In this document: positions 18,149-27,362 of the stretch, one piece after another
Layout of the letters: each line of letters starts with the position of its first letter
Numbering within the stretch: position 1 is the first letter of the stretch
Source of the DNA: Aliiruegeria haliotis
GTDB lineage: Bacteria > Pseudomonadota > Alphaproteobacteria > Rhodobacterales > Rhodobacteraceae
Assembly: GCF_003003255.1 (NCBI RefSeq)
Contig: NZ_PVTD01000001.1
Coordinates: 744,001-808,000, forward strand
Direction of reading: 5' to 3'
DNA length: 64,000 nucleotides
The notes under the pieces: generated by a model
The model's input: the letters and a program-made list of their open reading frames with translations, nothing else
The model's database searches: none
Told to the model about the DNA's origin: nothing
Translations under genes and position numbers: made by a program

Positions 18149-18595
18149 ATGTCCGACATCATGATCCGCCCCGCCCGCGCCGACGACGCAGCCGCATTCG
18201 AGGCCGTGGTCCGCGCCGCCTATGGTCCCTGGATCGGGCGGCTGGAGGGGCTACCGGATGTCAGTGCCGGGATCGCCGGGGAAATCGCGGACCACCACGT
18301 GTGGCTCGCTTCCACGGGAGAGGCGGACACGATCGTTGGTGGCATCGTGCTGCATGTGTCGGCGGAGGAGGCGCGGATCGCCAATCTCGCGGTGCATCCC
18401 GATTGCGGTGGACGAGGGATCGGGCGGGCGCTGATGGGGGTCGCTCTCGCGGCGGCGCACCGTGCCGGACACCGGCGGATCGCGCTGGCCACACACCGGG
18501 ACATGACACCGACGCTGCGGTTCTATCGCAACGACGGCTGGGAGGAGGTCGGCCGCGAAGGGGTCAGGATCTTCATGGAGAAGCCGCTGGAATGA
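18149..18595 (+). CDS. GNAT family N-acetyltransferase
   Basis: 148 residues. MIRPARADDAAAFEAVVRAAY forms the first strand and helix, and the acetyl-CoA pyrophosphate loop is HPDCGGRGIGRALM (~93-106). The C-terminal strand with RFYRNDGWEEVGREG is also typical. The substrate cannot be predicted. It stands alone: divergent from the permease across 102 bases and convergent with trpE (60 bases between stops). A much longer open frame covers it on the plus strand but is an antisense shadow of the permease upstream of 18149. Confidence 0.85.
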   Translation: MSDIMIRPARADDAAAFEAVVRAAYGPWIGRLEGLPDVSAGIAGEIADHHVWLASTGEADTIVGGIVLHVSAEEARIANLAVHPDCGGRGIGRALMGVALAAAHRAGHRRIALATHRDMTPTLRFYRNDGWEEVGREGVRIFMEKPLE

Positions 18596-18655
18596 ACCTC
18601 GGTGTAGACGGGGCTGGCGCCGATGCGATCAGCCCGGACCGCGCCGTCCGATGCC

Positions 18656-20170
18656 CTAGCCGTTGCCGTGCCGGACGAAACGGCCGGCGTCCTGCGCGGC
18701 GGCACGGATGGCGCGGGACTTGTTGACGGTTTCCAGCCATTCGGCCTCCGGGTCGCTGTCATAGACGACACCGCCTCCGGCCTGGATGAAGAGGTCCTCT
18801 CCCTTCAGCACCGCAGTTCGCAGCGCGATGCACATGTCCATGTCGCCGTCGGACGAGAAATAACCGACACCGCCGCCGTAGACGCCGCGTTTCTCTGGTT
18901 CCAGCTCGTCGATGATTTCCATCGCGCGCACTTTCGGCGCCCCGGAGACCGTGCCCGCGGGCAGGCCAGCCAGCAGGGCGGACAGCGCATCCTCGCCGTC
19001 CTTCAACTCGCCCACCACGTTGGAGACGATGTGCATGACGTGGGAATACCGCTCGATGACGAATTCCTCCGTCGGTTTGACGGTCCCGATCCGCGCCACC
19101 CGGCCGACGTCGTTGCGGCCGAGATCCAGCAGCATCAGGTGCTCCGCCATTTCCTTCTGGTCGCCCAGCAGGTCGGCCTCCAATGCGCGGTCCTCCTCCT
19201 CGTTGGCACCACGGTGGCGGGTGCCGGCGATCGGCCGGATCGTCACCTCGCCTTCGCGCAGCCGCACGAGGATCTCCGGGCTGGCCCCGATCACCTGGAA
19301 ACCGCCGAAGTTGAAGAAGAACATGAAGGGCGACGGGTTCGTGCGCCGCAGCGAGCGATAGAGCGCGAAGGGCGGCAGGGGGAAGTTCACCGTCCAGCGC
19401 TGCGAGGGCACGACCTGGAAGATGTCGCCCGCCCGGATGTAGTCCTTCGCCTTTTCGACCGCTTCCTTGTAGGCGGACTTGGTGAAGTTCGACACCGGTT
19501 CTCCGACTTCGGCCTCCTCGGCCAGGCTCCGGCTCTCGCCCGGCACGCCGTTTTCGAGGTCGCGTACCGCGTCCATGACCCGCTCCGCGGCCTGGGCATA
19601 GGCCGCTTTCGCGCTCAACCCACCGCCTGTGAATGCCGGAGAGACAACGATCACCTCTCCCTTCACACCGTCCAGAACGGCCACCACGGAGGGCCGCATC
19701 ATCACAGCGTCCGGAAGGCCGAGCGGGTCGGGGTTCACGTCTGGCAGATGCTCAACCAGCCGGATCATGTCGTAGCCAAGGTAGCCGAACAGCCCGGCCG
19801 CCGCCGAAGGCAAATCGTCGGGCAGGGTGATCCGGCTCTCCTCGATCAGTGCCCGCAGAGACGTCAGCGGATCGCCCGGTTCCTCCGCGAAGGCATCGGC
19901 ATCGAACCGGGCCTGCCGGTTGATCCGCGCGGTCTTGCCGTGACATTTCCAGACCAGGTCCGGCTTCATTCCGACGATGGAATAGCGCCCGCGCACTTCG
20001 CCGCCGGTCACCGATTCCAGCATGAAGCTGTCGGTGCGCGCTCCGGCGAGTTTGAGCATCAGGCTGACCGGCGTATCGAGATCGGCCGCAAGCCGTGCAT
20101 AGACGACCTGGTTTTCGCCGGCATCGTAGCGGGAGGCGAATTCGTCGAAGGCGGGTAGAAGCTGGGCCAT
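18656..20170 (-). CDS. trpE: Anthranilate synthase component I
   Basis: 504 residues. The chorismate-utilising domain occupies about 230-495 with FQVVPSQRW (~252), IGASPEILV, RPIAGTRHRG (~307), LMLLDLGRNDVGRV (~345) and AGTVSGAPKVRAMEIIDE (~412). The N-terminal domain carries LESVTGGEVRGRYSIVG, where tryptophan normally binds for feedback inhibition. Together with TrpG it makes anthranilate from chorismate. It follows the PpiD-like gene after only five bases, so the two should be co-transcribed. The other trp genes on this strand are separated by an 8.7-kb block. Confidence 0.97.
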   Translation of the reverse strand: MAQLLPAFDEFASRYDAGENQVVYARLAADLDTPVSLMLKLAGARTDSFMLESVTGGEVRGRYSIVGMKPDLVWKCHGKTARINRQARFDADAFAEEPGDPLTSLRALIEESRITLPDDLPSAAAGLFGYLGYDMIRLVEHLPDVNPDPLGLPDAVMMRPSVVAVLDGVKGEVIVVSPAFTGGGLSAKAAYAQAAERVMDAVRDLENGVPGESRSLAEEAEVGEPVSNFTKSAYKEAVEKAKDYIRAGDIFQVVPSQRWTVNFPLPPFALYRSLRRTNPSPFMFFFNFGGFQVIGASPEILVRLREGEVTIRPIAGTRHRGANEEEDRALEADLLGDQKEMAEHLMLLDLGRNDVGRVARIGTVKPTEEFVIERYSHVMHIVSNVVGELKDGEDALSALLAGLPAGTVSGAPKVRAMEIIDELEPEKRGVYGGGVGYFSSDGDMDMCIALRTAVLKGEDLFIQAGGGVVYDSDPEAEWLETVNKSRAIRAAAQDAGRFVRHGNG

Positions 20171-20175
20171 CGTGA

Positions 20176-22023
20176 TCAGCGGAACAGCTGGGTGTGGACG
20201 GCGTTCAGCGCGGCGTCGTTGAAGCGAATGCCCGCATCGGCCGTCAGCGCCCGTGCGTAGTAGGTGAAGATGTCATTGGCCAGCTCCTGCGCCGATTGCT
20301 GGGCCACAGCGGAGCGGAAGATGGCGATCTGGCTGTCCTCCGCGTCGGGCGGCAGAACCTCGTCAAGCTGCACCAGAACCACGGCGCCGGGAAGATCCAC
20401 CAGCTGGCTTTCGCCTTCCTCAAGCCCGAACACGGCCTCCGCCAGAATCGGGTCGCCAGATTGCAGGAAGCCGGTGCGTGTGACCTTGGTCGCGGATTCC
20501 ACGACTGCGCCGTTCTGGCCGAGCGAACCACCGACGTCGAGCTGGGCGCGGGCCTCTCCCGCTGTCTCCCGTGCCAGGTCGAGGCGGCGTTTTTCCTGCA
20601 AACCGGCAATGACATCGTCCCGCACTTCCTCAAGTGCCTGAAGGCGGGGCTCCAGCACCTCGTCGAGGCGCATGGCGAAGATCCCGCCGCCGTCCAGTTC
20701 GAGGATCTCGGGGAAGTCCTTTTCCGTCAGCGTTTCCGCGGCCGCGCGGAAGGTCTCGAAATCGGAGAGCGCGTGCTGCACGCCCGGGGCGTGGTCAAGC
20801 GTGCCGAGTTCCATGTCGGTCTCGCTTGCAAGGTCCTCCACGGTGGCGCCGCCAGCCAGACGGTCGTCGAGGTCATTGATCATGTCCTCGATCACGCGGC
20901 TGGCCTTTTCACGGCCGAACTCGGCCTGGAGCGCCTCGCGGGCCTCATCGAAGCTCGTTTCCTGCGCCGAGAGGATCGCGTTCATCCGGAACAGGGCCGG
21001 ACCGAGGTCGGAGGGGTAGGGCCCGACGACACCCGGCTCCGTCAGTCCGAAGACGGCAGTGCCCGCACCGCCAAGCTCGCTTTCGGTCACATCGCCAAGG
21101 TCGATATCGGCAAGCGCAAGCTCCCGGTCCGCCACGAGGGTCTCGAAGTCGGTCTCGCCTGAGTCGATCTTCTGCTTGGCCTCCACGGCCTCTTCGGCCG
21201 AGCCGAAGACCAGCCGCTCCACCAGCCGCCGCTCGGGCATCAAGTACTGGTCCATTCGCTCGGCATAGGCCGCCCGCAACTCGTCCTCGGAGACCTCGAC
21301 GGTGGCCGCGATCATGTCCGGGGTCAGCCACGCATAGGTGATGCGCTTCATCTGCGGCAGGGTGAAGTCGGCCTCGTTGGCCTCGTAGTACCCGGTGATT
21401 TCCTCGTCGGTCGGCGCGGGCAGGTCGTCGCCCATGCTGGCGGCGTCGAAACGCACCCAGCGGAAGCTGCGGCGCTCCCCGAACCATTGGGCCAGGACAT
21501 CGACATACCCCTCCGGCGGGGCGACACCGGCGGCGACACTGGCCTGAAGGATATTGCGCGTGGCCTCCTTGCGGATGGTCTCCTCGAAATCGGAGACGGA
21601 CCAGTTGTTCTGCTCAAGGAAGTAATCGTACCCTTCCCGGTCGAAACCACCGGTGATGCCTTGGAAAGCGGAGGAGGCGGTGATCATACGGGCCACTTCG
21701 TCGTCACCGACGGAGAGTTTCATCCGCGCGGCCTCGCCGTCCATCGCCTTGGTGCCGGCGAGCTGGCCGCGCACCTGCACCGGGATGCCGAGGGCATCCA
21801 TGGTGGCGAGGCTGATGTCGGTCACGCCTTGCGCTTCCGCGGCTCGGACGGCCTGCGACAGGGCGCGGAAGTATTCCTCGGCGCTGATCTCCTCGTCGCC
21901 CACCGACCCGACAGAGGTCGCGGAGCCGCCGAAGTTGCTGATGCCGAAGCCGGTCAGGCCAAGGATCAACATGCCCATCAGGCCATACATAAAGATGTTG
22001 CTGGCCTTCTTGCCCTTGCTCAT
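20176..22023 (-). CDS. SurA-N/PpiD-type periplasmic peptidyl-prolyl isomerase and chaperone
   Basis: 615 residues from the ATG at 22023, behind an AGGAGG site. A short basic N-terminus and one membrane helix (~12-33, IFMYGLMGMLILGLTGFGI) anchor it in the inner membrane. A SurA-N-like chaperone region follows (~40-190), then a parvulin-like region (~235-390) and a helical C-terminal part. The overall plan is that of PpiD, which helps newly exported outer-membrane proteins fold. The parvulin signature is weak, as in many alphaproteobacterial homologues, so isomerase activity is uncertain. Directly upstream of trpE, an arrangement I know from other Rhodobacteraceae. Confidence 0.87.
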   Translation of the reverse strand: MSKGKKASNIFMYGLMGMLILGLTGFGISNFGGSATSVGSVGDEEISAEEYFRALSQAVRAAEAQGVTDISLATMDALGIPVQVRGQLAGTKAMDGEAARMKLSVGDDEVARMITASSAFQGITGGFDREGYDYFLEQNNWSVSDFEETIRKEATRNILQASVAAGVAPPEGYVDVLAQWFGERRSFRWVRFDAASMGDDLPAPTDEEITGYYEANEADFTLPQMKRITYAWLTPDMIAATVEVSEDELRAAYAERMDQYLMPERRLVERLVFGSAEEAVEAKQKIDSGETDFETLVADRELALADIDLGDVTESELGGAGTAVFGLTEPGVVGPYPSDLGPALFRMNAILSAQETSFDEAREALQAEFGREKASRVIEDMINDLDDRLAGGATVEDLASETDMELGTLDHAPGVQHALSDFETFRAAAETLTEKDFPEILELDGGGIFAMRLDEVLEPRLQALEEVRDDVIAGLQEKRRLDLARETAGEARAQLDVGGSLGQNGAVVESATKVTRTGFLQSGDPILAEAVFGLEEGESQLVDLPGAVVLVQLDEVLPPDAEDSQIAIFRSAVAQQSAQELANDIFTYYARALTADAGIRFNDAALNAVHTQLFR

Positions 22024-22176
22024 GTCTCGCCCTGCCTCCTGCGGATCTCGTCGGGTTTGTCTAAGCGGCCCGGGGGGCAGGGGCAAGGGGCCAGCAGGGG
22101 TTGTTTGCGCCGCCGAGCATGCGCGATGGGGTGGATCGGTGGGGCCGGGCGCGCAGTCACGGTGCCGGGCGGTGAT

Positions 22177-23367
22177 CTAGTCCGTCAGTGTCACGCCACG
22201 AAGCCGCTCCACCAGCACCCCGATTTCCGCGCGGTCGATGTTGGCGAAGGCCACCCGCAGATGCCGCGCGCCGGAGGCATCACCCTTCGGCGTGAACATC
22301 GTCCCGGGCAGGCAGAGAATGCCGGCCACTTCCACAAGGCGCCGCGCCACGACGTCCGATGGCATCTCGAACGGGTGTTCGACATAGGCGAAATAGGCAC
22401 CGCATCCCTTCAGCCGCCAGCCTTCACCTTCGAGCGAGGCGAACCCTTCGATCATCGCATCGCGGCGGTCGAGGATTTCCAGCCGCTCGCTTGCCAGCCA
22501 GTCGCCGAGGTTGCGCATGCCCCAGACTGCGCCGAACTGGCCGACCTGACTGGGACATATGGTGACGGAATCGATGAACTTCTCCACCTCTGCCAGCCGC
22601 GATGCGGAAGTGACGATTGCCCCCACCCGGTGCCCGGTCAGCCGGTAGGCCTTGGAGAAGGAATAGAGCTGCACCACCGTGTCCTGCCATTCGGGATCTT
22701 CAAACAGCCCATGCGGGGCGCCAGTCTGGCTGTGGAAATCCCGGTAGGTCTCGTCGATCAGCAGGGCAAGGCCGTGTTCGCGCGCGAGATCGCGGAAGGC
22801 GGCGATCACAGGGGCGGGGTATTCCACGCCACCGGGATTGTTGGGTGTGACCAGAACGATGGCCCGTGTCAGGTCTGTGATCAACCCGCGTGCGACCTCC
22901 GGATCCGGGATCAGGTTGGCGCCGGCGGGCAGTGGAACGGCTGTGATTGAGCTCATGTCGAGCCACATCTTGTGGTTGAAATACCAAGGGGTTGGGAGGA
23001 GAACCTCATCCCCCGGACCGGCAAGAGTTGCAATGGTGGCCGCGAAGGCCTGGTTGCAGCCGGAGGTGATCGCCACCTGTTCGGCCTGCACCGACCCGTT
23101 GTAAAGCCGGGACACCTGTGCCGCCACTTCGGCACGAAGCTCCGGCATGCCGAGGTCCGGGCCATAGAGGTGCAGCGCCTGGTCGTTGAGCACGGCATCG
23201 GCCATGGCACGCCGCATCGGCTCCGGTGGCGCGGCGACCGGTGCAGCCTGACTGACATTGATCAGCGGTCGGTTGGCGGGAAAGTCGACGCCTGAGACCC
23301 AGCGCGCGGCTTCAGGCACCGGCGAGACATCCGTGGCCGCCATGGCCGGGTTGAGGTTCAGGGGCAT
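22177..23367 (-). CDS. Pyridoxal-phosphate-dependent aminotransferase, class I/II
   Basis: 396 residues from the ATG at 23367 with a GGAG site; a GTG four codons upstream is an alternative. Fold type I markers are SGCNQAFAATIATLAGPGDEVLLPTPWYFNH (cofactor pocket, given here in part: SGCNQAF and PTPWYFNH), VTPNNPGGVEYP, LLIDETYRDF and YSFSKAYRLTGHRVG with the Schiff-base lysine near residue 238. The C-terminal ARHLRVAFAN arginine binds the substrate carboxylate. It is close to aspartate or aromatic aminotransferases; the true substrate is unclear. It precedes the ppiD-like gene by 153 bases on the same strand. Confidence 0.88.
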   Translation of the reverse strand: MPLNLNPAMAATDVSPVPEAARWVSGVDFPANRPLINVSQAAPVAAPPEPMRRAMADAVLNDQALHLYGPDLGMPELRAEVAAQVSRLYNGSVQAEQVAITSGCNQAFAATIATLAGPGDEVLLPTPWYFNHKMWLDMSSITAVPLPAGANLIPDPEVARGLITDLTRAIVLVTPNNPGGVEYPAPVIAAFRDLAREHGLALLIDETYRDFHSQTGAPHGLFEDPEWQDTVVQLYSFSKAYRLTGHRVGAIVTSASRLAEVEKFIDSVTICPSQVGQFGAVWGMRNLGDWLASERLEILDRRDAMIEGFASLEGEGWRLKGCGAYFAYVEHPFEMPSDVVARRLVEVAGILCLPGTMFTPKGDASGARHLRVAFANIDRAEIGVLVERLRGVTLTD

Positions 23368-23970
23368 GCGAGTCTCCACGTCTCGGGCGGGTTCCGGCCG
23401 GTGTTAGCAGGCGGGGAATCGCAGGGAAAGGGCAAGGCAGCCCGCAGGCCGGGGATTGTCAGGGGCGTCAGCAGGCGCCGGGCACGGTCCGCGCAGGTGG
23501 ACTGCCACGGCCGGACTGTGCGTTGCGGACGGGAAGAACGGGCGGCGAGAACGCGCGGTCAGCCGCGGGTCAGCGCTCCGGCGCTTGTGGAAGGGCGACA
23601 GTTGCGGCCGCTGCTGAGGATATGGAAACGTCCGCCGCCACCCCCTGCGTTTTGCTGGCGCGCTGCTTTCCGTGGTGCAGGCGAGAGTCATGGCGCCACT
23701 GGCCTTTCGATACGGGGCGCCTGCCCGAGTTGCCGCACGGCGGCTATTGCTACAGGCAGCGGCAGTTATTCTGTTCTCTCTGTTGGCGGGCCTGCTAGGA
23801 CCCGCGTGCGCGTACAGCGTGCATAGGCCAACCGGACTTCGGCACCCGTCGGCACGCACCGACGTCCAACAGCGCGTCCGCTGTCGGCACATACTGTTGG
23901 TGCTGCGCCTGACTGCTAGCAATCGACCCTGTCGCCGTGCCGAAGGTTCCGGGGAACGCCGGGCGCGCCG
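23368..23970. other. Long intergenic region between the polyol dehydrogenase and aminotransferase genes
   Basis: About 600 bases without a gene I can support. Several frames of 90-170 codons are open on both strands, but their translations are rich in Arg, Cys and Ser with no domain-like pattern, and none has a good ribosome-binding site. No tRNA, RNase P or SRP-like signature was found by eye. Confidence 0.5.
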
Positions 23971-24744
23971 TCAGCTCATCCAGTTTCCGCCGTCCACGTT
24001 CAGGGTCTGCGCCGTGATGTAGCGCGATTCCTCTGAGGCGAGGAAGACGCAGGGCTCGGCCACGTCTTCCGGGTGCCCCATGTAGCCAAGCGGAACCGCC
24101 TCGCCGACTTCGCGTTTCTTCTGCCCTACGGCCTTGTTCTCATACCGGGCAAAGAGCCCGTCCACGACCTCCCACATCGGGGTGTCGATAACTCCGGGCG
24201 CGATGGCATTCACCCGGATGCGGTCGCCGGCCAGTTCCAGCGCCAGCGATTGGGTGATCGAGATGACCGCCGCCTTGGTCGAGCAGTAGAGCGAGATATT
24301 GGGCTCACCGCGTCGCCCGGCCTGCGAGGAGAAATTGATGATGGCGCCGCCGTTGCCGCGGGCTTTCATGCCCGGCACCACGGCCTGGATCATGAACAAG
24401 GTCCCCGCGACGTTGATGTCGTACTGGCGGCGATATTCCTCCAGCGTGATCTCCTCAATCGAGGCCATCGTGAAGATCCCGGCGTTGTTCACGAGGATGT
24501 CGATCTGTCCCCAGGCCGCCTCAACCCGGGCTACGGCAGCAGAAATCGCGGGGAGGTCCGTCACGTCGAGCGCCAAGGCCATCGCATTGGGCCCCAGCTC
24601 TGCCGCCAGCGTCTCCGCCTCCTCCGCCAGCAGATCGGCAATGGCGACCTTTGCACCTTCCGCCATGTAGGCCTCGCAGATGGCACGGCCGATCCCACGG
24701 GCGCCGCCGGTCACGAGGGCCACCTTTCCGTCCAGTCGGTTCAT
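23971..24744 (-). CDS. Short-chain dehydrogenase close to L-iditol/sorbitol 2-dehydrogenase (SmoS)
   Basis: 257 residues from the ATG at 24744, with an AAAGGGTGAG site. Classical SDR markers: TGGARGIGR (12-20, NAD-binding), NNAG (86-89), Ser140, and Tyr153/Lys157 in YCSTK. The pattern NFSSQAGRRGEP, NAIAPGVIDTPMWEVVD, GQKKREVGEAVPLGYMG and the C-terminus AQTLNVDGGNWMS closely follows the Rhodobacter sphaeroides sorbitol/galactitol dehydrogenase as I remember it. It would oxidise hexitols such as sorbitol or L-iditol to ketoses with NAD. In Rhodobacter the gene sits with an ABC polyol transporter and mannitol dehydrogenase; none of these is present here, so the gene is isolated. Confidence 0.85.
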   Translation of the reverse strand: MNRLDGKVALVTGGARGIGRAICEAYMAEGAKVAIADLLAEEAETLAAELGPNAMALALDVTDLPAISAAVARVEAAWGQIDILVNNAGIFTMASIEEITLEEYRRQYDINVAGTLFMIQAVVPGMKARGNGGAIINFSSQAGRRGEPNISLYCSTKAAVISITQSLALELAGDRIRVNAIAPGVIDTPMWEVVDGLFARYENKAVGQKKREVGEAVPLGYMGHPEDVAEPCVFLASEESRYITAQTLNVDGGNWMS

Positions 24745-25001
24745 GTCACTCACCCTTTCATTGGTTGAGAGATCGGCGCCGCGAAGGACCAACAGGCCGC
24801 TTTGGTCCGCCGACCGTTCCTCTCATCGCCTGTTTCGAGTGTTGATCGTCCGGCCCGGCCGCTCAAGCGATTTCGCAGGCCTGCACCGGCCATCATCGGC
24901 AAACCGCCCAAAGGATGCGCGGAGCAGAGCGGCGGGGAATGTGAGAAAAACCGGCGTGCCAGGATGCGATCGCCTCGCATCGGAAACAACACGCGGACCG
25001 G

Positions 25002-25520
25002 TCAGTCCGTGCCGCGATAGGGTTCCACGTATTGCAGCGCCATGTCCCAGGGGAAGAAGATCCAGGTGTCCTGGCTCACCTCGGTGATGAAGCTGTCCAC
25101 CATCGGCCGGCCCTTCGGCTTGGCATAGACGGTGGCAAAATGCGCATTCGGATAGAGCTTGCGCACCAGTTCCAGCGTCTTGCCGGAATCCACCAGATCG
25201 TCGATGACGAGGATCCCGGTGCCGTCGCCCATCATCTCCGCGTCCGGCGCTTTCAGCACTACCGCGTCCATCTGGTGTTGGTGGTTGTAGGACTTCACGG
25301 AGATCGTATCGACCATCCTTACATCCAGTTCCCGCGCGATGATCATCGCCGGGGCCATGCCGCCGCGCGTGATGGCGACGATGGCCTTCCATGAACCGTC
25401 ACCCGGTCCCTGTCCGTCAAGCCGCCAGGCGAGGGCCCGGCTGTCGCGATGGATCTGGTCCCAGCTGATGTGGAACCCCTTTTCATGGGGCAGGCGGTCG
25501 GGGCGGGGACGGTCGCTCAT
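25002..25520 (-). CDS. gpt: Xanthine phosphoribosyltransferase
   Basis: 172 residues. The PRPP-binding motif [17 protein letters not shown] lies at ~102-118, preceded by [15 protein letters not shown], where the flexible loop and hood begin. The WIFFPWD segment (~151-157) near the C-terminus is characteristic of Gpt enzymes, which salvage xanthine and guanine to XMP and GMP. It follows fabI downstream at a distance of seven bases in the minus-strand order fabI-gpt reading direction (gpt lies upstream of fabI in coordinates but is transcribed after it). Confidence 0.93.
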   Translation of the reverse strand: MSDRPRPDRLPHEKGFHISWDQIHRDSRALAWRLDGQGPGDGSWKAIVAITRGGMAPAMIIARELDVRMVDTISVKSYNHQHQMDAVVLKAPDAEMMGDGTGILVIDDLVDSGKTLELVRKLYPNAHFATVYAKPKGRPMVDSFITEVSQDTWIFFPWDMALQYVEPYRGTD

Positions 25521-25527
25521 GTCGTTC

Positions 25528-26346
25528 TCACTTCTTTCCGGTCACGGCGTCGATGTCGGGCGCATCCACGGCCTTCATGCCGACGATGTGGTATCCCGCG
25601 TCAACGTGCAGGTTCTCGCCGGTGGTGCCGGTTCCGAGGTCTGACAACAGGAAGAGCGCGGCCTTGCCAACCTCTTCCTGGGTCACGTTCCGACGCAGGG
25701 GCGAGTTCAGTTCGTTCCACTTCAGGATGTAGCGGAAATCGCCGATGCCGGAGGCCGCAAGCGTCTTGATCGGCCCCGCGGAGATCGCGTTTACCCGAAT
25801 GCCGTCCTTGCCGAGATCCTCGGCCATGTACTTGACGGAGGCCTCCAGCGCGGCCTTGGCAATGCCCATGACATTGTAGTGGGGCATAACCTGCTCGGCG
25901 CCATAATAGGTGAGCGTCAACAGCGAACCGCCATCGGGCATCATCTTCTCGGCGCGTTGCGCCACCGCCGTGAAGGTGAATACCGAGATGTCCATTGTAT
26001 TGTTGAAGTTGGCGCGGCTGGTGTCGACATAGCGGCCACGCAATTCGTTCTTGTCCGAGAAGCTGACAGCATGCACGACGAAGTCGAGCTTGCCCCAATC
26101 CTTTTCCAGATCCGCGAACAGGGCATCCAGGTCGGATTCCTCGGTGGCGTTGCAATCGTAGACCTTGGTGCAGCCGATCGATTCCGCCAGCGGCACCACG
26201 CGCTTCTTCAAAGCGTCGCCCATGTAGGTCAGCGCCAGTTCCGCGCCCTGATCGGCGCAGGCCTTGGCGATGCCCCATGCAATCGACTTGTCATTCGCAA
26301 GCCCCATAACAAGGCCACGCTTTCCGGCCATCAGTCCTGTCGTCAT
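25528..26346 (-). CDS. fabI: Enoyl-acyl carrier protein reductase (NADH)
   Basis: 272 residues from the ATG at 26346 with a strong AGGAGGAAGAG site; the frame is open upstream but has no conserved sequence there. FabI features: [15 protein letters not shown] (NADH-binding, 15-29), the catalytic Tyr157-x6-Lys164 pair, and [20 protein letters not shown] around them. It catalyses the last reduction of each fatty-acid elongation cycle and is the target of triclosan and diazaborines. gpt follows after seven bases, so they form a transcription unit, which is divergent from pdxH. Confidence 0.95.
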   Translation of the reverse strand: MTTGLMAGKRGLVMGLANDKSIAWGIAKACADQGAELALTYMGDALKKRVVPLAESIGCTKVYDCNATEESDLDALFADLEKDWGKLDFVVHAVSFSDKNELRGRYVDTSRANFNNTMDISVFTFTAVAQRAEKMMPDGGSLLTLTYYGAEQVMPHYNVMGIAKAALEASVKYMAEDLGKDGIRVNAISAGPIKTLAASGIGDFRYILKWNELNSPLRRNVTQEEVGKAALFLLSDLGTGTTGENLHVDAGYHIVGMKAVDAPDIDAVTGKK

Positions 26347-26512
26347 CTCTTCCTCCTGTGGTCGGAAATCATTGAACCCGTTTAGGCCATGGTACGGGCG
26401 GGGCGCAAGCCTCTGGCGTGCAATCCCGCAGGCAATACGCCGGTGATGCTGGCACTTTGTCCGCGACAAGTGTAGCCCTTGCGTGAAGGGATCCGCGACA
26501 CAGGAGAGCAGA

Positions 26513-27115
26513 ATGAGCGACCGTACCGGCATCTTTGCAGGCGACACCCCGTTCGAGATCGCGCGCCGCTGGCTGGCCGAGGCCGAGGCCTCCGAGCCCA
26601 ACGATCCCAATGCGATTGCGCTGGCCACGAGCGACGCCGACGGGCTGCCGAACGTGCGCATGGTGTTGCTCAAGGAGATCGAGGACGACGCGTTCGTGTT
26701 CTATACCAACTATGGAAGCGCGAAGGCGGCGGAACTGGAACTGAATGCCCAGGCCGCATTCGTGATGCACTGGAAGAGCCTGCGCCGTCAGATCCGGGTG
26801 CGTGGCCGCATCGAACGCGAGGACGGGCCACAGGCGGATGAGTACTTCGCCTCGCGCTCCCTGAAATCAAGGCTTGGCGCATGGGCATCGCACCAGAGCC
26901 AGCCACTTGCCTCCCGCAAGACGTTGATGGCGGAGGTGGCGAAGGTCACCGCGAAATACGGCACGACCCCGCCGCGCCCGCCCTTTTGGGGCGGCTATCG
27001 GTTGAGGCCCGTCGAGGTCGAGTTCTGGGCCGACGGCGCCTTCCGGCTGCATGATCGTTTCCAGTGGCGCAACGATATGGGCGGAAACTGGCAAACGGTT
27101 CGCCTTTCGCCTTGA
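26513..27115 (+). CDS. pdxH: Pyridoxamine/pyridoxine 5'-phosphate oxidase
   Basis: 200 residues from the ATG at 26513 behind a CAGGAGAG site. FMN- and substrate-binding features are [23 protein letters not shown] (in parts: VRMVLLK and FYTNYGS), [25 protein letters not shown] and, near the C-terminus, [17 protein letters not shown] and LHDRF. It makes pyridoxal 5'-phosphate, the cofactor of the aminotransferase nearby among others. It faces away from fabI across 166 bases. Confidence 0.95.
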   Translation: MSDRTGIFAGDTPFEIARRWLAEAEASEPNDPNAIALATSDADGLPNVRMVLLKEIEDDAFVFYTNYGSAKAAELELNAQAAFVMHWKSLRRQIRVRGRIEREDGPQADEYFASRSLKSRLGAWASHQSQPLASRKTLMAEVAKVTAKYGTTPPRPPFWGGYRLRPVEVEFWADGAFRLHDRFQWRNDMGGNWQTVRLSP

Positions 27116-27155
27116 ACTTGGTCGGAACTATGGCATTGTCCTGCCAATTCGGGCG

Positions 27156-27179
27156 ATTTCGGGGCTTTTTCCCCGAAAT
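27156..27179 (+). other. Stable hairpin between pdxH and the cold-shock gene
   Basis: ATTTCGGGG / CCCCGAAAT, a perfect 9-bp stem with a CTTTTT loop, 40 bases after the pdxH stop. There is no U-tract after the stem. It could slow transcription after pdxH or stabilise RNA ends; the function is unknown. Confidence 0.45.
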
Positions 27180-27277
27180 GAAGGCCAAAGCTTGATGGAA
27201 ATCGAGCAATAGCCTAGTCATTTGGGCCTGTGACATTGCATTTTGCAATCGGCTGGTTTCGGTTCTGCAAGCGTTTC

Positions 27278-27304
27278 ATTCTTGCACTGGTACGCAACAA
27301 GAAT
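27278..27304 (+). other. Leader hairpin upstream of the cold-shock gene
   Basis: ATTCTTG / CAAGAAT, a 7-bp stem with a 13-base loop, about 60 bases before the GTG start of the tandem cold-shock gene, in an AT-richer stretch than its surroundings. Cold-shock mRNAs often carry structured leaders; this one is only a candidate. Confidence 0.35.
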
Positions 27305-27362
27305 AGCCCGAAAATGGGTGTACCCCGCGAGGGAATGGGGAAATGTGCAAAGGTAACCGCTT

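Noticed and set aside
23404-23922. Minus-strand frame of 172 codons in the intergenic region
   Set aside because: Composition is Arg/Ser/Cys-rich, without hydrophobic periodicity, motif or ribosome-binding site.
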